Under the pieces are notes generated by a model that searched no databases, was not told where the DNA came from, and worked only from the letters and a program-made list of their open reading frames with translations. Of a stretch of 64,000 nt of DNA, positions 24,781 to 36,132 are shown piece after piece; the first letter of the stretch is position 1, and every line of letters starts with the position of its first letter. The DNA comes from Macropodus opercularis (Eukaryota; Chordata; Actinopteri; Anabantiformes; Osphronemidae): positions 11,888,001 through 11,952,000 of the forward strand of contig CM061109.1 of the NCBI GenBank assembly GCA_030770545.1, in the 5' to 3' direction. Both the position numbers and the translations under genes were made by a program.

Positions 24781-27700
24781 CTGGACGCAGAGAAACCAAG
24801 AAGACGCCAGAACGCGATGCAGGCAGCTATCAAGCCTATAACTATAACAGCCTTTTACTTAAACTCGCCTCAACCTCACTAATTCTATAATTATTCACAA
24901 CTAACAACAGAAACTAGAACTAGAAACATTTAAACAGACCAGACCAATACCCCAGAGCATTTATCAAATGAAATCAATTACAAGAGAGAAGTGAAGCACC
25001 TTATTAGTGCTGGGGAGGTTTTTTTTTCACTGTTTTTACTGTTAAATTTAATTAGGTCTACAAATTACAAGCGACCAGTACAGAGACTGTAACACAAGTC
25101 ACCCATGTGATGATATAATATCGGTTCTGGAGTTGAAATTAGGGCAAAATAAGGGCTGAGGACACACTGACGTTACATTTGGCAGTAAATTGTCCCGCAT
25201 GCTCCGTCAGCATTTTGGCAACTAATAACAAATACAGGCAGGCAGAGTCAGGCAGGCACCATAGAGCACAGCCTAATATCTCAAAGTAAGTCCAACTGAC
25301 AAAATGAGTCATGTGTTGTTGTTTTATTAAGGATTTGATGGTGGTTTCATAGCTGTAACCGGTCTGTCGGGTTTAATGGACCTGTAAGCAAAATGTGGAT
25401 TGCACCAGGCAACATATCAAACAAAGACACACTTTAACAAGCAGCACAATAAAAGATCAGAACGTACAGTAATAACAAATAGCAATAAAGAAAACCATGG
25501 AATTAGAACAAGCTTAAAACTGAATGGTTACAAAAAACAAAATGGCCCCAGGGAGTCTGCTTAGTTATCCAGTGCTCCATTCGCTTACAAAGTAACATCT
25601 GCCGTGTTACATTAAGCAAATATACAGTTCACAGCAGGCATCAAACATGAACTTCAGTTCAGTTTCAGTTTTGGATGAGTGAAACTTGGAGTCGCTTGTA
25701 ATTAGACTAGGTAGATTGCATCACTACCCGCTGCTTTTAAAAATACTGCATGATACAGCTCACGTCAAAAGCCACTTTATACAGTACTAAGAAAACACTA
25801 TAAATGAAGTGGAGATAACAGGATTTAGTCATTAAAGCACAACGGCTTGTTTGTGTTGAATCTGGACAGGACAAAATGAGTGATTTGTGATTTGACAGAT
25901 TTCCGTTATTCGCTTATTCACCATCCTTATGCCTATAATTAATTATATGTCATTGTAGATGCTGCAGTCTCAAAACCTGACCGGACTGAGTGAAACACAT
26001 GCCTGGCCGGATAAGCACGGGTGAACACATGGGAGGGAGGAAGAGATGATTTGATAGATTTGGCAGCTAAGCCACGAGGTACCTGGGTTTTTTAACGGAC
26101 AAGCTGGTATTAGTGAGAATGTGCAAAGGAAAAGATCAGAGCAGTGTCACTCTTAAAAGCCTTTGCTGCCTGTTTCAAAATGTATGATCAAAATGTCAGC
26201 GTACCTTGGTCATTTGTAACATAATAAGCTGCAGTCGATGGCTGTAATGGAAGCATCATGCTGGGGGAAGGGCAAACAGGATGTCCCCTTTAAAGAGATT
26301 TTTAAAGAGTCCTGATTAGAAAGTATAATGAGACACAGCAAAGATGATCTCTCAAGAGACTGATGGAAAACAAATTAAGATGCAGTTTTTGTTTTTAATT
26401 ATTATTTTTTGAGCTCTCAAAAAGCTCGAGATACCCTGAAGGCACATGATTTGGCCTCACTGTCACTGATTATTTTGCCTGACACATTTAAATAATACAG
26501 ATTTTAATCATGTCAGCACGCAGAGCTCTGATCGCTTTAACACCAGAGCCTTCAGCACTGCACATGCATTTGATTTAGAAAATGGCACAGTGTCTGAGCT
26601 AAAAGCAGGGCACATTCAGCGTCTAAGGTTTGCAGCTGTATGTGCATGCACATATGCATCAGATATGCAGTTTAGTCTAATACAACGATACTGAGCTTAC
26701 TGATCCCTAATACAGACTGCAGCAAACCTGTACTCATTGTCAGGTCACTGTGTCTTCTTATTGTATACAGAGCCACATTTGCAGTTTGGCCATGTACTCA
26801 CAGGACATTCTAAATGAATAATATAACGCAATCATTTATTAATTCTGCGGTGTGGCTGTCTATACATTAGCACTGTAATAAATAAATCTCAGTTTAGAAT
26901 TGTAATATGTACAGTGTAAAATAACAAACAGGCTTGTTTTTAAACGAGCACGCTATAAAATTGTGGCTGGTCAGAGAGCAGTCATCTGCTGCAAGTAGTG
27001 GTCTTTGTTTTCCTCCGTTGATTGGAGCTCGCTAGGATATCGAATATGGGAGAAACATGAGATGTCCAGGGCACGTGAAACAGATGCTCTACACCGCTGT
27101 CTCCAGACGCCTTTCCCAAGAAAGACAGGAGCATGAAGGATGAGGTAAACAGGAGGTACCAGCACACAAATAACGTGTTTGCAGTGAAGCTAGAAAGACA
27201 GGAAAGAGCACTGAGCACTTCTTTTTTTGGTCTGTTGACCTGCGTTTTGTTTTATGATGCACATCATTATAATTTACAGACATAAGGAACTTGCGTTGTG
27301 ATCCAGCATGGCCTCTCATTTTCATTCCATCTGTCTCGCTACTGTATGTCATATCTTATTCATGCATACCAATGTCCATTATAATTTGTCATTCTGGGTC
27401 AGTGTCGACCTCTCCCTGCACCAAGCAGCAATGTGGCAGATGTGATGAGACAATGGCCCTTCTAAAATAATGAAATAATAAAAACATAATAATAAAATAC
27501 ATACATCCCATAAATCACTCAAGCTGCAGTGTGTTAATAAATGGCTATACAAATTCATAATCAGCCTGCAATTTATTTGAATCTCAAATAAAAATTAAGA
27601 TGAAAGCAGACAACAAACTAAGTTGGTGTGTGAACATTTAAAGGAACATTTGCCGTCACAAGGTTTTTAAATGCAGCCAGATTTTTATTCAAAGGCATTT

Positions 27701-28737
27701 TCAGAACACTCTGCTTTTGTATCACCAATTACTTAGACTTAATTGCATATTCATGAAAGAATCAGTCTTTGGTCTCTGAAAAAGTGGCAAACTTGATTTT
27801 GAAGGCTAGATATCAGTTTCAATCTAAGTAAGCCACCGTTAAAGAGACAATTAACAACTACTTTTCACAATACAAATTAAAGTCTGTGTGGAAAATCATT
27901 TTATATCAATTTGGAGAAGACAGAATGTCCTAACTCTGGATTGTGTGTTGGTACTTACATTGCATTTAAATGCATTTTATATTAAACATATCTCACATCT
28001 TACATTTACGTGCACATATTAATCACTTTCCTCAGGTCATGTAACCAGTTTGTTTTACACATAATAGTCAAATGAAGTGTTGTTCAACAACAGCCTCACA
28101 ATATTACAAAATTATCAAACAAGAAAAAATCTTAATTAAAGAGACTTGAATGTGAATGTGATTTACTATCCCACCTGGTGGCCAAAGCTAGAAATGATCT
28201 GATGCTTGTTGTGTTTCCTTTGTACGATACATTTTAAATGCCTCTAGTAATCCCCTACATAACATTTAGACAGAAAGAAACACGTGCAAAGTTGATTTAA
28301 AGACAAACTGTTAGATGACAGACTTCTCAGAAGTCTAAATTTAGATGTACAGGACTAGAAGAACAATTCCCTGCTTATGTCTCAGTTCTGTTCCATCTCA
28401 GCCCATGCTGAGACGTCACGAAAGCCACTGGACACTTTAAAAGGACTTAGATGACAGTGATATACACATATTTTGAGAATTAGATTAGATCCACTCCCAA
28501 AATGCAGATTACTAATTTATCCTTTTCTCCTCCATTATGCATTGGAACATAAATTTATCAGATGTTATATTTCATACAGAATGAGTCTGTTCTTTTAACA
28601 CTGCTATGCAAAACAAAACAAAACAAAAAACAGACTTTCTGGCACCACCGTATTTGAAAACCAGTTTTACAGTTTTCTCACTCAGATAAAGATTTAAAAT
28701 AAATGCAAAGGCAAGGTCTTCTTGTAGTCAAATATTC
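24781..28737. other. Intergenic, BAZ2B to CD302; no gene seen
   Basis: About 4 kb of AT-rich sequence. No open frame shows splice sites or recognisable similarity on either strand; in particular no RING-CH zinc finger (C4HC3) typical of MARCH7, which occupies this interval in mammals, was found. A short perfect stem (TTTTTGAG/CTCAAAAA, two-base loop) lies near 26407-26424. Confidence 0.6.
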
Positions 28738-29600
28738 TTTATTGTGAAACACACACAGAGGCTCAGATTGTGCTCAATATAGCACAGTAGTATTCATGCT
28801 GGGGCCAATGTATAAACGGTTATTAGCGAGTCACTGCCATATAAGGGTATTCACAAAATCAAATCTTGATTGCCTTTATTCTCAAAGGACTTATTTACAG
28901 CACTGAGATCATAACCTCCCTCTTACAATACAAACAATAGTATTAGCAAGCATGACATTTACCAAGGCGTAGCTTAACCTTGAAAAGATGAACTGTGAAT
29001 ATAGACAATTATGAGCAACACCTAAAAAATGCCCTGGAATGAATGTATAAGCAGACAACATTCTGCCCAAACAACCTTCGTCCACATGACAGAAACAAGG
29101 TCAGGTTGTCCCTGTGGCAAAGAGTGGCAATGCCATCAGCATTACCTGATGGTTGGGCCAGGAAAACTACACATTTAGAGCTTAACTGTGCAGCTGGTTG
29201 CACTAAGGCCAATCTAAACTAATTTCTTAGTTTGACTGCTCACATAGAAGCACTGCTGTTGTGGACTGGGAATGTAATGCTAAATATCTTTCTTCTCATA
29301 TGAAGTAACCTAATGTTAGATCCAGGGACAGATGATCTATACATGCATCAATCTGGAAAATTTACAGGTACGTTTTTGTTTGTGTGGATGACAAAAAGGC
29401 AAAACTAGTGAGTTGTGTTGTGCCAGCGTTGAGTTTAGTATCAGAGAAAGCCTAGTACAACATTTCAAACTGTAACACTAAATTCTTTACAACACTGATA
29501 GATATTCACCCAAAAATGCTTCAGTAAATGTTTTAAGATTGGACTTTTCCTTCTATAAACAACCACCTGGTTAGAAGAGCTTCATGCTTTTAAAGTTCTA
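28738..29600 (-). other. cd302: CD302 3' UTR with poly(A) signals
   Basis: Minus-strand AATAAA occurs at 28738-28743 and also at 28875-28880, 0.72-0.86 kb after the CD302 stop codon. No competing gene lies between. The exact cleavage site is inferred. Confidence 0.55.
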
Positions 29601-32432
29601 CTATGGCACACTGTCAGTCTCCTCCGCCTCCACCAGACAGGACTGATCTGTGTCCAGCACTCGAAACGGAGGGTGATACTCAAACGCCGAGAAGACATTT
29701 GTGCCAAGACTGTGCTTCTGGTGCAGGAACCAAATAACTGCTGAGACTCCCATGATAGCCACCACGCTGAGAATGACCAGGGCAGACAACAGTGCACTGG
29801 GCTCTGAGGAAAGAAAGTTACAGTCAAGGGGGGGTCATTACAGTGGTTCGTTAAGAAACAGAGCTAAACATCTCAAAGGTCAACTTACTCTGCCTGGCTT
29901 CCCCCGACTCTGAGGGGGGAAAAAAGCACAGCAACATTAACTCAAATTCTTCCTACACATGTGACTTATTTTGATCAAATTTGGGAGATTAAGAATTAAG
30001 AAGTGTGATAGATATTTGAAATGTATGTCTTGCATGAAAAAGAATCTTACTCTGATCTGCCTCACAAATCACTCCATTCTCCACATCATCAGTGCAGCTG
30101 ACATTCTCCCACTTCCCTGACATGCTGTGCAGAGCCACACATCTATCCGTGAGCATGAGGTCTGACTGGGATTCATACTCCCAGTTAGTGAATGTCACGG
30201 GGTCTTCGTCAAGCCACATCATGTCTTCAGCTGACAAGATACACCAATCACTATTAAAGCATGTCAGACGGCCACCATCACAGGTCAAGCTAAGCTTTTA
30301 TTCATAGAATTACTATATTGTTCAATTATTTTTGAAAGAGATAAGTCATGTACATCTGATCCAGTTTACTGTCCATTGCAACTACCATGACTGCTACTAA
30401 AAAGAAATCAGGATTTCCTGGAGTTAAATGGAATTGTGCCAGGATGAGTCAGTCTAGATATAATGTGATATAAGCTTTCAAAGTAGCAAGCACTAGCAGA
30501 AAGTCTGCCACAAGGTAGCACTTTATATTCCAGCTTGAAATAATGTCTGCAAGAGTAAAACTTAACATTTATGCTCAACTGTTAAGACAGCTCCAAACTG
30601 CTGAACTGTTAAAAAATAAAAACTCACTAAGGGGCAAATGATTCCAACCAATGATGCCTTTAGGTTAGGTTGTTTTTCAAATTGACGTGCTATCTAATGG
30701 GAGTTAGCCTGCATAATTTTAAAGGCCTCTGGCTACATGGTACTTACTGTTTGTGTCATAATACATTCCTAGCCACACATTGACATTGCCTTTCCACACT
30801 TCTGGGCTGTATTTGATAACAAATTCATTCTCTTCAGTGCTCTGGATGGTCAAAAGCTCTAAAAAACAAACAAAAGCAGCACAAGTGACAGTATGAGATT
30901 CCAGCATCAGCTTTCACAGCTTTGTACGGTAAAGGATTTAAACTGAAAATAAAGTGTTGTGTGTACCAAAGCCTTGGCAGAGGGTTTTTGCTCTATCAAA
31001 AGTGTAGCTTTTGATTTGATCTTCTTCTCCATGGACAAAATGGTAACATCTGTCTTTAAAAGGCACCCAGGTGCGACCGTCTGCAGGGCAGTCTGAAAGT
31101 AATGGGACAGAACACGTTAAACGAAAGATTTAGCTGTACGTATTCACACAGAATGCTATAGAAGCCACTGGGAGAACACTTACAAAACACCTTGTAATGT
31201 GAATTATATATGACAGCACTGAAAACGATTAACACCGTTCTAGAACAATGTGCAGTTATTGCTACACTTTTGCCTAGTTTCACTTGTGACCACTGTTCCT
31301 CTTTTTATACAGCCTGACAAATATTCTCATGATTTTCCATAGTAGTCCCTCTGCGGTTTTTCCACAGTTGTACCTGTTACACTTAGCACCCGATGCCTTG
31401 ACTTCTCTGTTGTCCGTCTCAAAGTAGCTTTAAACGCACATATCTGTCAGACAGACAACCCCCAGCTGAAAAGGTTTGCTAACTGCCAGGTTACGGTCCA
31501 CTCTATGAAAATGACAAATGTAACTTCAGTCATCAGTCCACGCTCAGAAGACCATTTAGGCCTGTAAGATCGTACAGTTCCTGTTTCACGTGAGGACAAA
31601 AATCAAGTCAATGATAAGAATCTCTCTGGAGATGAAACCACGGTGTGTGCAGTATTACTAGTAACCTATTTCTAAAGCTTTAGGTGTTCCCAGAAGTACA
31701 ACAACATCTGAACCACTGCCAAACTGAGAAAAGTCTGAAACCACCAGCAAAACAACAACTAGACAAGGTAGAGACTAACATCTTCATTGCAAAAGCTGAG
31801 AAATATGAAGAAAATGGACTGATAATACTCTTGTAAAGAGCAACGCAAAGGGGTTCCTGAAGAACCGGGACTTGACTGGTACCAGTGGGTTTAACCATTA
31901 GCGATCAGGTTGTGTGGGATTCCGATGCCTTGTTGCTTTGGCTCAAAGGCGTAAAGGAGAAACACGTCTTATTTTTATCCGAGATGCTTGGTTTTAGAAG
32001 GTAAAACGTGGAAAGAAGGTTTGGACACAACTTTCAACGTTAGCGTCACGTAACTTGCGTGTTCAAGAAGTTGTGTGCGTTAGGTCCAAAGTTGGATCAT
32101 CCTGCGCAAAACAACCCCGTCGACATTCAAGAGCGTTGATAACGGAGTTAAATCGACACGGCTACGTGTAGCACAACTTTACTGAGCCGTGTTATCGAGT
32201 GACACTCAGTAGTAAGTAAAAATAAAAACACGGGGGCAAAGAACAGCGCAGAGATTGGAGCCCAGCACAGGCCGAGCTACGCTATGCTAGCGCCCACAGC
32301 TGCGTTGCGCTACTGTAAACATATCTGTTAGTTCGCGTTTAAACTCTTACCTCCGGTCAGAACCAACTGCAGATGTACACACAGAAAAAACACACAGCAT
32401 CGAATACGGTGTTTTTTACACAGCGACTCCAT
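29601..32432 (-). CDS. cd302: CD302, C-type lectin-like type I membrane receptor (complete)
   Basis: Six exons: 32351-32432 (signal peptide), 30967-31092, 30748-30858, 30051-30230, 29889-29909 (21 nt) and 29601-29803, totalling 240 residues; the human protein is 232. Residues 1-27 form a hydrophobic signal peptide. The C-type-lectin-like fold spans ~28-166: DCPADGRTWVPF, RCYHF, LCQGF, the NVWLGMYYDT core (WIGL position), DRCVALH, SGKWENVSC and GVICEAD, with six cysteines. The transmembrane helix is ~177-200 (LLSALVILSVVAIMGVSAVI), followed by WFLHQKHS and a 40-residue tail with an acidic end. The TM/WFL-KKHS segment closely matches mammalian CD302 rather than other lectins. The canonical EPN/QPD and WND calcium/sugar residues are absent. 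Phase-1 introns lie throughout the ectodomain. Family role: endocytosis, phagocytosis and adhesion in myeloid cells. Confidence 0.93.
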
Positions 32433-32600
32433 GACAGCGGAGAGGGGAGAAAAAAAAAACAATCACGTAGCACCGCACAAGTTTTCTGACTGTGCCCTCC
32501 CACGCGCGCGCAGGCGGGCGGGCACACGAACAGACACGCGCGCGCGCAGCGCGCACATGACCAGCTAAGGTACAGTTAATGCAAAACCACAGCTCACTGG
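32433..32600 (-). promoter_or_regulatory. CD302 5' UTR and likely promoter with alternating CG/CA tract
   Basis: Directly upstream of the CD302 start codon there is a pyrimidine-rich leader (poly-T on the minus strand, 32449-32459), then a CpG-dense block at 32501-32556 made of CGCGCG and CACGCG repeats. No TATA box is evident. The promoter call rests on position and composition only. Confidence 0.4.
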
Positions 32601-32977
32601 GCTGATTTACCCGAACCCAATCAATAACAGCCGTCAACACAAAGCTTCGCTGCTGTTGCACCATAATGAACACAATCTACAGTCCAGGAGTGAACGGAAC
32701 CAGAATCTGTGCACAGGAGCCTCCAGGTGGTGCTGCGTGCTCGGTGGACACCAGACTCACGTTTCTGTGACCTTTACAGCCACGTCGGACACGTTACTGC
32801 GTTGTTGGCTTGGATAATTATTTTTCAGACTTACTTTTACTTTGGACAAAGATGAGTCCAGCTGCTATATGGTCTCAAAGACTGGAAGTGGTTGAGCACT
32901 GGATCACATCACATACGGATCATCTCAATCGCCATTATGTCAATATGCCGCCCACATGATCTGTAATACCCAAATTC

Positions 32978-33404
32978 TTACATCTTTGCAGACATCAGTA
33001 TATAATTAGAAGTTATTTTCCCACCTATCCAATCCTCAGAGCTGAGAAGGTTATGGACCCTTCCGGTTTCTAGAGGAAGCATTGAGCCACAGGGGCAGCG
33101 TGGTCGTTGCTCAGGAGGAAGAGGGGGTTTAAACTCAGTTGCTTGTAGGCGCAGGTGGCACAAAACCAGACAGCTGGAGCATGAGTTTTGCTCCTCGTCT
33201 GGAGCTGGTGGCTTCCCGCAGGGTGTCACAACGCTCTGCATGATACCGTAGGGATCCATCTGCCATGGCAAGGCCTGCTCACAGACACCCTCCCATCCAC
33301 CCATCCCACGCCATGCCTCCTGATACACAGAACTCACCCTGTCCAGGCCATGCATGTTGTCACCAGCATAATGTGACAGTGTTGCTAAAGTTCTTAGCAG
33401 GTCA
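32978..33404 (-). CDS. Orphan open frame, possible uncharacterised exon
   Basis: The frame is open from just below an in-frame stop near 33431 to 32978. An ATG at 33355 gives 125 residues; a possible acceptor (aacccag) near 33411 would add GDDLLRTLATLSHYAGDN before it. Visible traits: no predicted membrane segment, a Cys/Pro-rich middle (CSSCLVLCHLRL, then PPLPPEQRPRCPCGS) and local GC clearly above its surroundings. A donor-like CAGG|GTGAGT occurs right after the ATG codons, so a leader exon is another reading. I do not recognise the protein; it may be an exon of an unknown gene, a decayed copy, or chance. It lies upstream of CD302, same strand. Confidence 0.2.
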
Positions 33405-33984
33405 TCGCCCTCTGGGTTCAGAGCAGTTCATGGATACCTGCAGCACATCTACACTAAAACTAAGATTTGCTGAATAGGAATAAGAATACTGCCATAACAT
33501 GCTTGAAGTTGTTTTTGAATGTAATGACATTCAAAGGAATAGAACTGTGTGAAATATTTCAGACTTAAAATAACTGCGAAGTCTCAGCTCGCGTTTGCGT
33601 CCATTATTATAAATTAGTGTTTAAATACACTGTAGGTGGGCAGGACATTACAGTGTTTTTATGATGCCTTTCAAGTTGTTACTAATCATCCGCAACCCAT
33701 AATAGTTTAGGGTTTCATTAGTTCAATAAGTGTGAGAGGCTGCTTAATGCATGTGGATGCTCACTGTCAAATGAATGGAGTCTGGCATCGAGTTTCCCCT
33801 AGACAGCAAAGTGACCTTTGTCAGCCATTGCTTTGGAGTGCTGAACAGACATTACTACGTTATTCCTCAATTCCTCCTTTGCATTTCAGAACCTGTCAAT
33901 GGGTAAAGGCCTTAGTAGTTGTATTCCACTTTTAAATCACCATACAGATAATATGAAAGCAATGATTTCCCTTGAATTGAAACG

Positions 33985-36132
33985 TTTATTTTAAACTACT
34001 GATCAAACAGATCGAAACTGAATGATGTCAAATTTTTATTGAAAAATGTCAAAAGAATTAACAAGATAGATCTTAGGCAAATGTTTACCCAAAAAAAGTC
34101 TTTGGTTTTAACAAACACTACAAAACAAATTCCTCCAACTGTACATACAAGTTACCACTGACAATTGGGTGGCACAAGTTTAAAAAAAAAAAGCTCATAT
34201 AGCTCTATGAAAATCTCTTCTGTTGTTCAAGCGGTCTGTACAAAAAAAATGTCATAAATTAGAACTTTTTCATATAACTTAAGGACTGTTCGACATGATG
34301 GTTATGTTTCCATGAATACACCTCTATTACTCTTGACCCAGATATTATGGCACTTGGTTCAAACACCATTAGCAGCAGAATCCTCACAAGACAGTATTAC
34401 TGTACTTCTCAGTCTCAGGCATTACACAGAAATCAAGTATAGCGGCTCTTTCCACATTTGTTGTACACTCTGGCTAACTAACTAGAGGAAATGCTGCTGC
34501 GTGTTTGCCTAGACAAGCATCAAACATTTGTTTAAAGGAGCACAGATCCAGTGATTAGCACAAAGTTTTGTTATCATTGTTGCTCTTAATGATCTTAAAT
34601 TAACCTGCTTCCATTGCTATGAAAGCGGCGCCTTGTTCTAATGTATGAACACGAGCAGAAACAACTTTCCAACTCACTGAAGATAACGAAGGTACGTCAT
34701 TAAAATAGGTTTGAAGAAAAAACAACCTGCAGGCGGCCCGCTCCTGAGCGTGGCGTTAGTCAGGATGGGCAGGGTGGACCTGCTAACCCGACCTAATAGA
34801 GGAAAAAGAAAATTCTGAGGTAGATATCTGATCTAACTGGTTTAACTGAAGGACATCTTAATTAAACACCTACTAACACAATGGAAAAATAATCAGACCT
34901 TAGTGGTATCCTATGTCACGTAAATTTTGTTTTAGACACAATGTAGCACTTTCTATATGTATAGACCATTTGTGGCACATGTTGGATCCAAGTCCTCCTT
35001 CATGTTTACAAATGCGCCTGCATTGTACTAATACCTATGACTACTACATGCATATGTACAAAAAGGCACACTGATCAAACTGGAATCTAAATTGCAAAGT
35101 CACGTTTGTCCTTGGTACAGACAATAGATGCATTTCCCCAATGTACTAGTAAATAATCTTTGGTGACATTAACTTCAATTGAAAGTGCCACATTTGTTTG
35201 TTTCCTGTCAATGAGTGAGGTGCAATAAAAGACACATTCATTTCATTTCATTCCCCCAACTCCCTCAACATTTGCCAAAATTCTATTACAAGGCTTTTGA
35301 TTAGTTTTTGCACAATCATAAGTCCATGGTTTCTTCTTAGTTTTGCAAATGAAAGTGAAAAAAACACAACCCACCAAAAAATAAAACACATTTACAACAA
35401 CAAAACTGACAAAAGCTTGATCAACACACAACATGTTAGTCCTGTCTCATTCCCCAACCACAAAGGTAAATTCAGCTACTCTACAAAGGCAAGTAAAAAG
35501 GCATGGTTTAAAAGTTATTTCTGCCAAAAGACCTTTTTACTAAATAAATAGTACATCACCTAAAATCATCACATTCATACAAAAATATTTTCCCCCAAAA
35601 TAGTTTTTTTTAATTAAAAACAAAAATCACTTTTCTTGCAGTTCTGAGGTGAAAAACACTTAAAAAGGTAATTAAAAGTCATTCACAAACGAAATAAAAA
35701 CTGCAATGACTTGTTTTACTTATTGCTACTTTCTGTGGTGATGTGTTCATCTACTGTATCAAAACAAGGCAAGACAGCAAGATCAATCTAAGCTACTAAG
35801 AGAAACCGCTTTACAAGACATGTGATACTTCATCATAGCAACACTCACACAGCAAGCAGAAAAACACAAAATTCAAAATGTCTGGCTGAAATATAAAAAA
35901 AGAAAAAGAAAGTACTATGTCTACAATTTGTCACATGACCTTTGTGTCCTGTGGTCGTCCTTTGTAAAAAATAAACATTTTGTAGTATGAAAATAAAACT
36001 TTTTCTTACGTTTGTTTTTAATATAACTTGAATCATTTGTTGTTTGCACAAGCTGAGCAAAACAGTGATGAGAGTTATTGTGTCCGTTGAGTTTTAAACT
36101 TGTACAGCTCTTATCCAAATGTTACCTCCACA
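33985..36132 (-). other. rbms1: RBMS1 3' UTR with poly(A) signals
   Basis: About 2.1 kb of AT-rich sequence follows the RBMS1 stop codon. Minus-strand AATAAA hexamers at 34035-34040 and 33985-33990 are good 3' ends. No long frame lies between. The open frames at 35243-36118 on the minus strand are Lys/Phe-rich AT artefacts. Confidence 0.6.

Noticed and set aside
29601..32432. Assignment of the lectin to LY75, PLA2R1 or another mannose-receptor-family member
   Set aside because: Only one lectin-like domain, its own signal peptide, and a CD302-type membrane/WFL-x2-KHS segment.
33188..33477. Plus-strand open frames opposite the 33-kb orphan frame
   Set aside because: Their composition is a by-product of the opposite frame; no splice logic or similarity.
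35243..36118. Minus-strand Phe/Lys-rich open frames
   Set aside because: They lie in the AT-rich RBMS1 3' UTR; composition artefacts.
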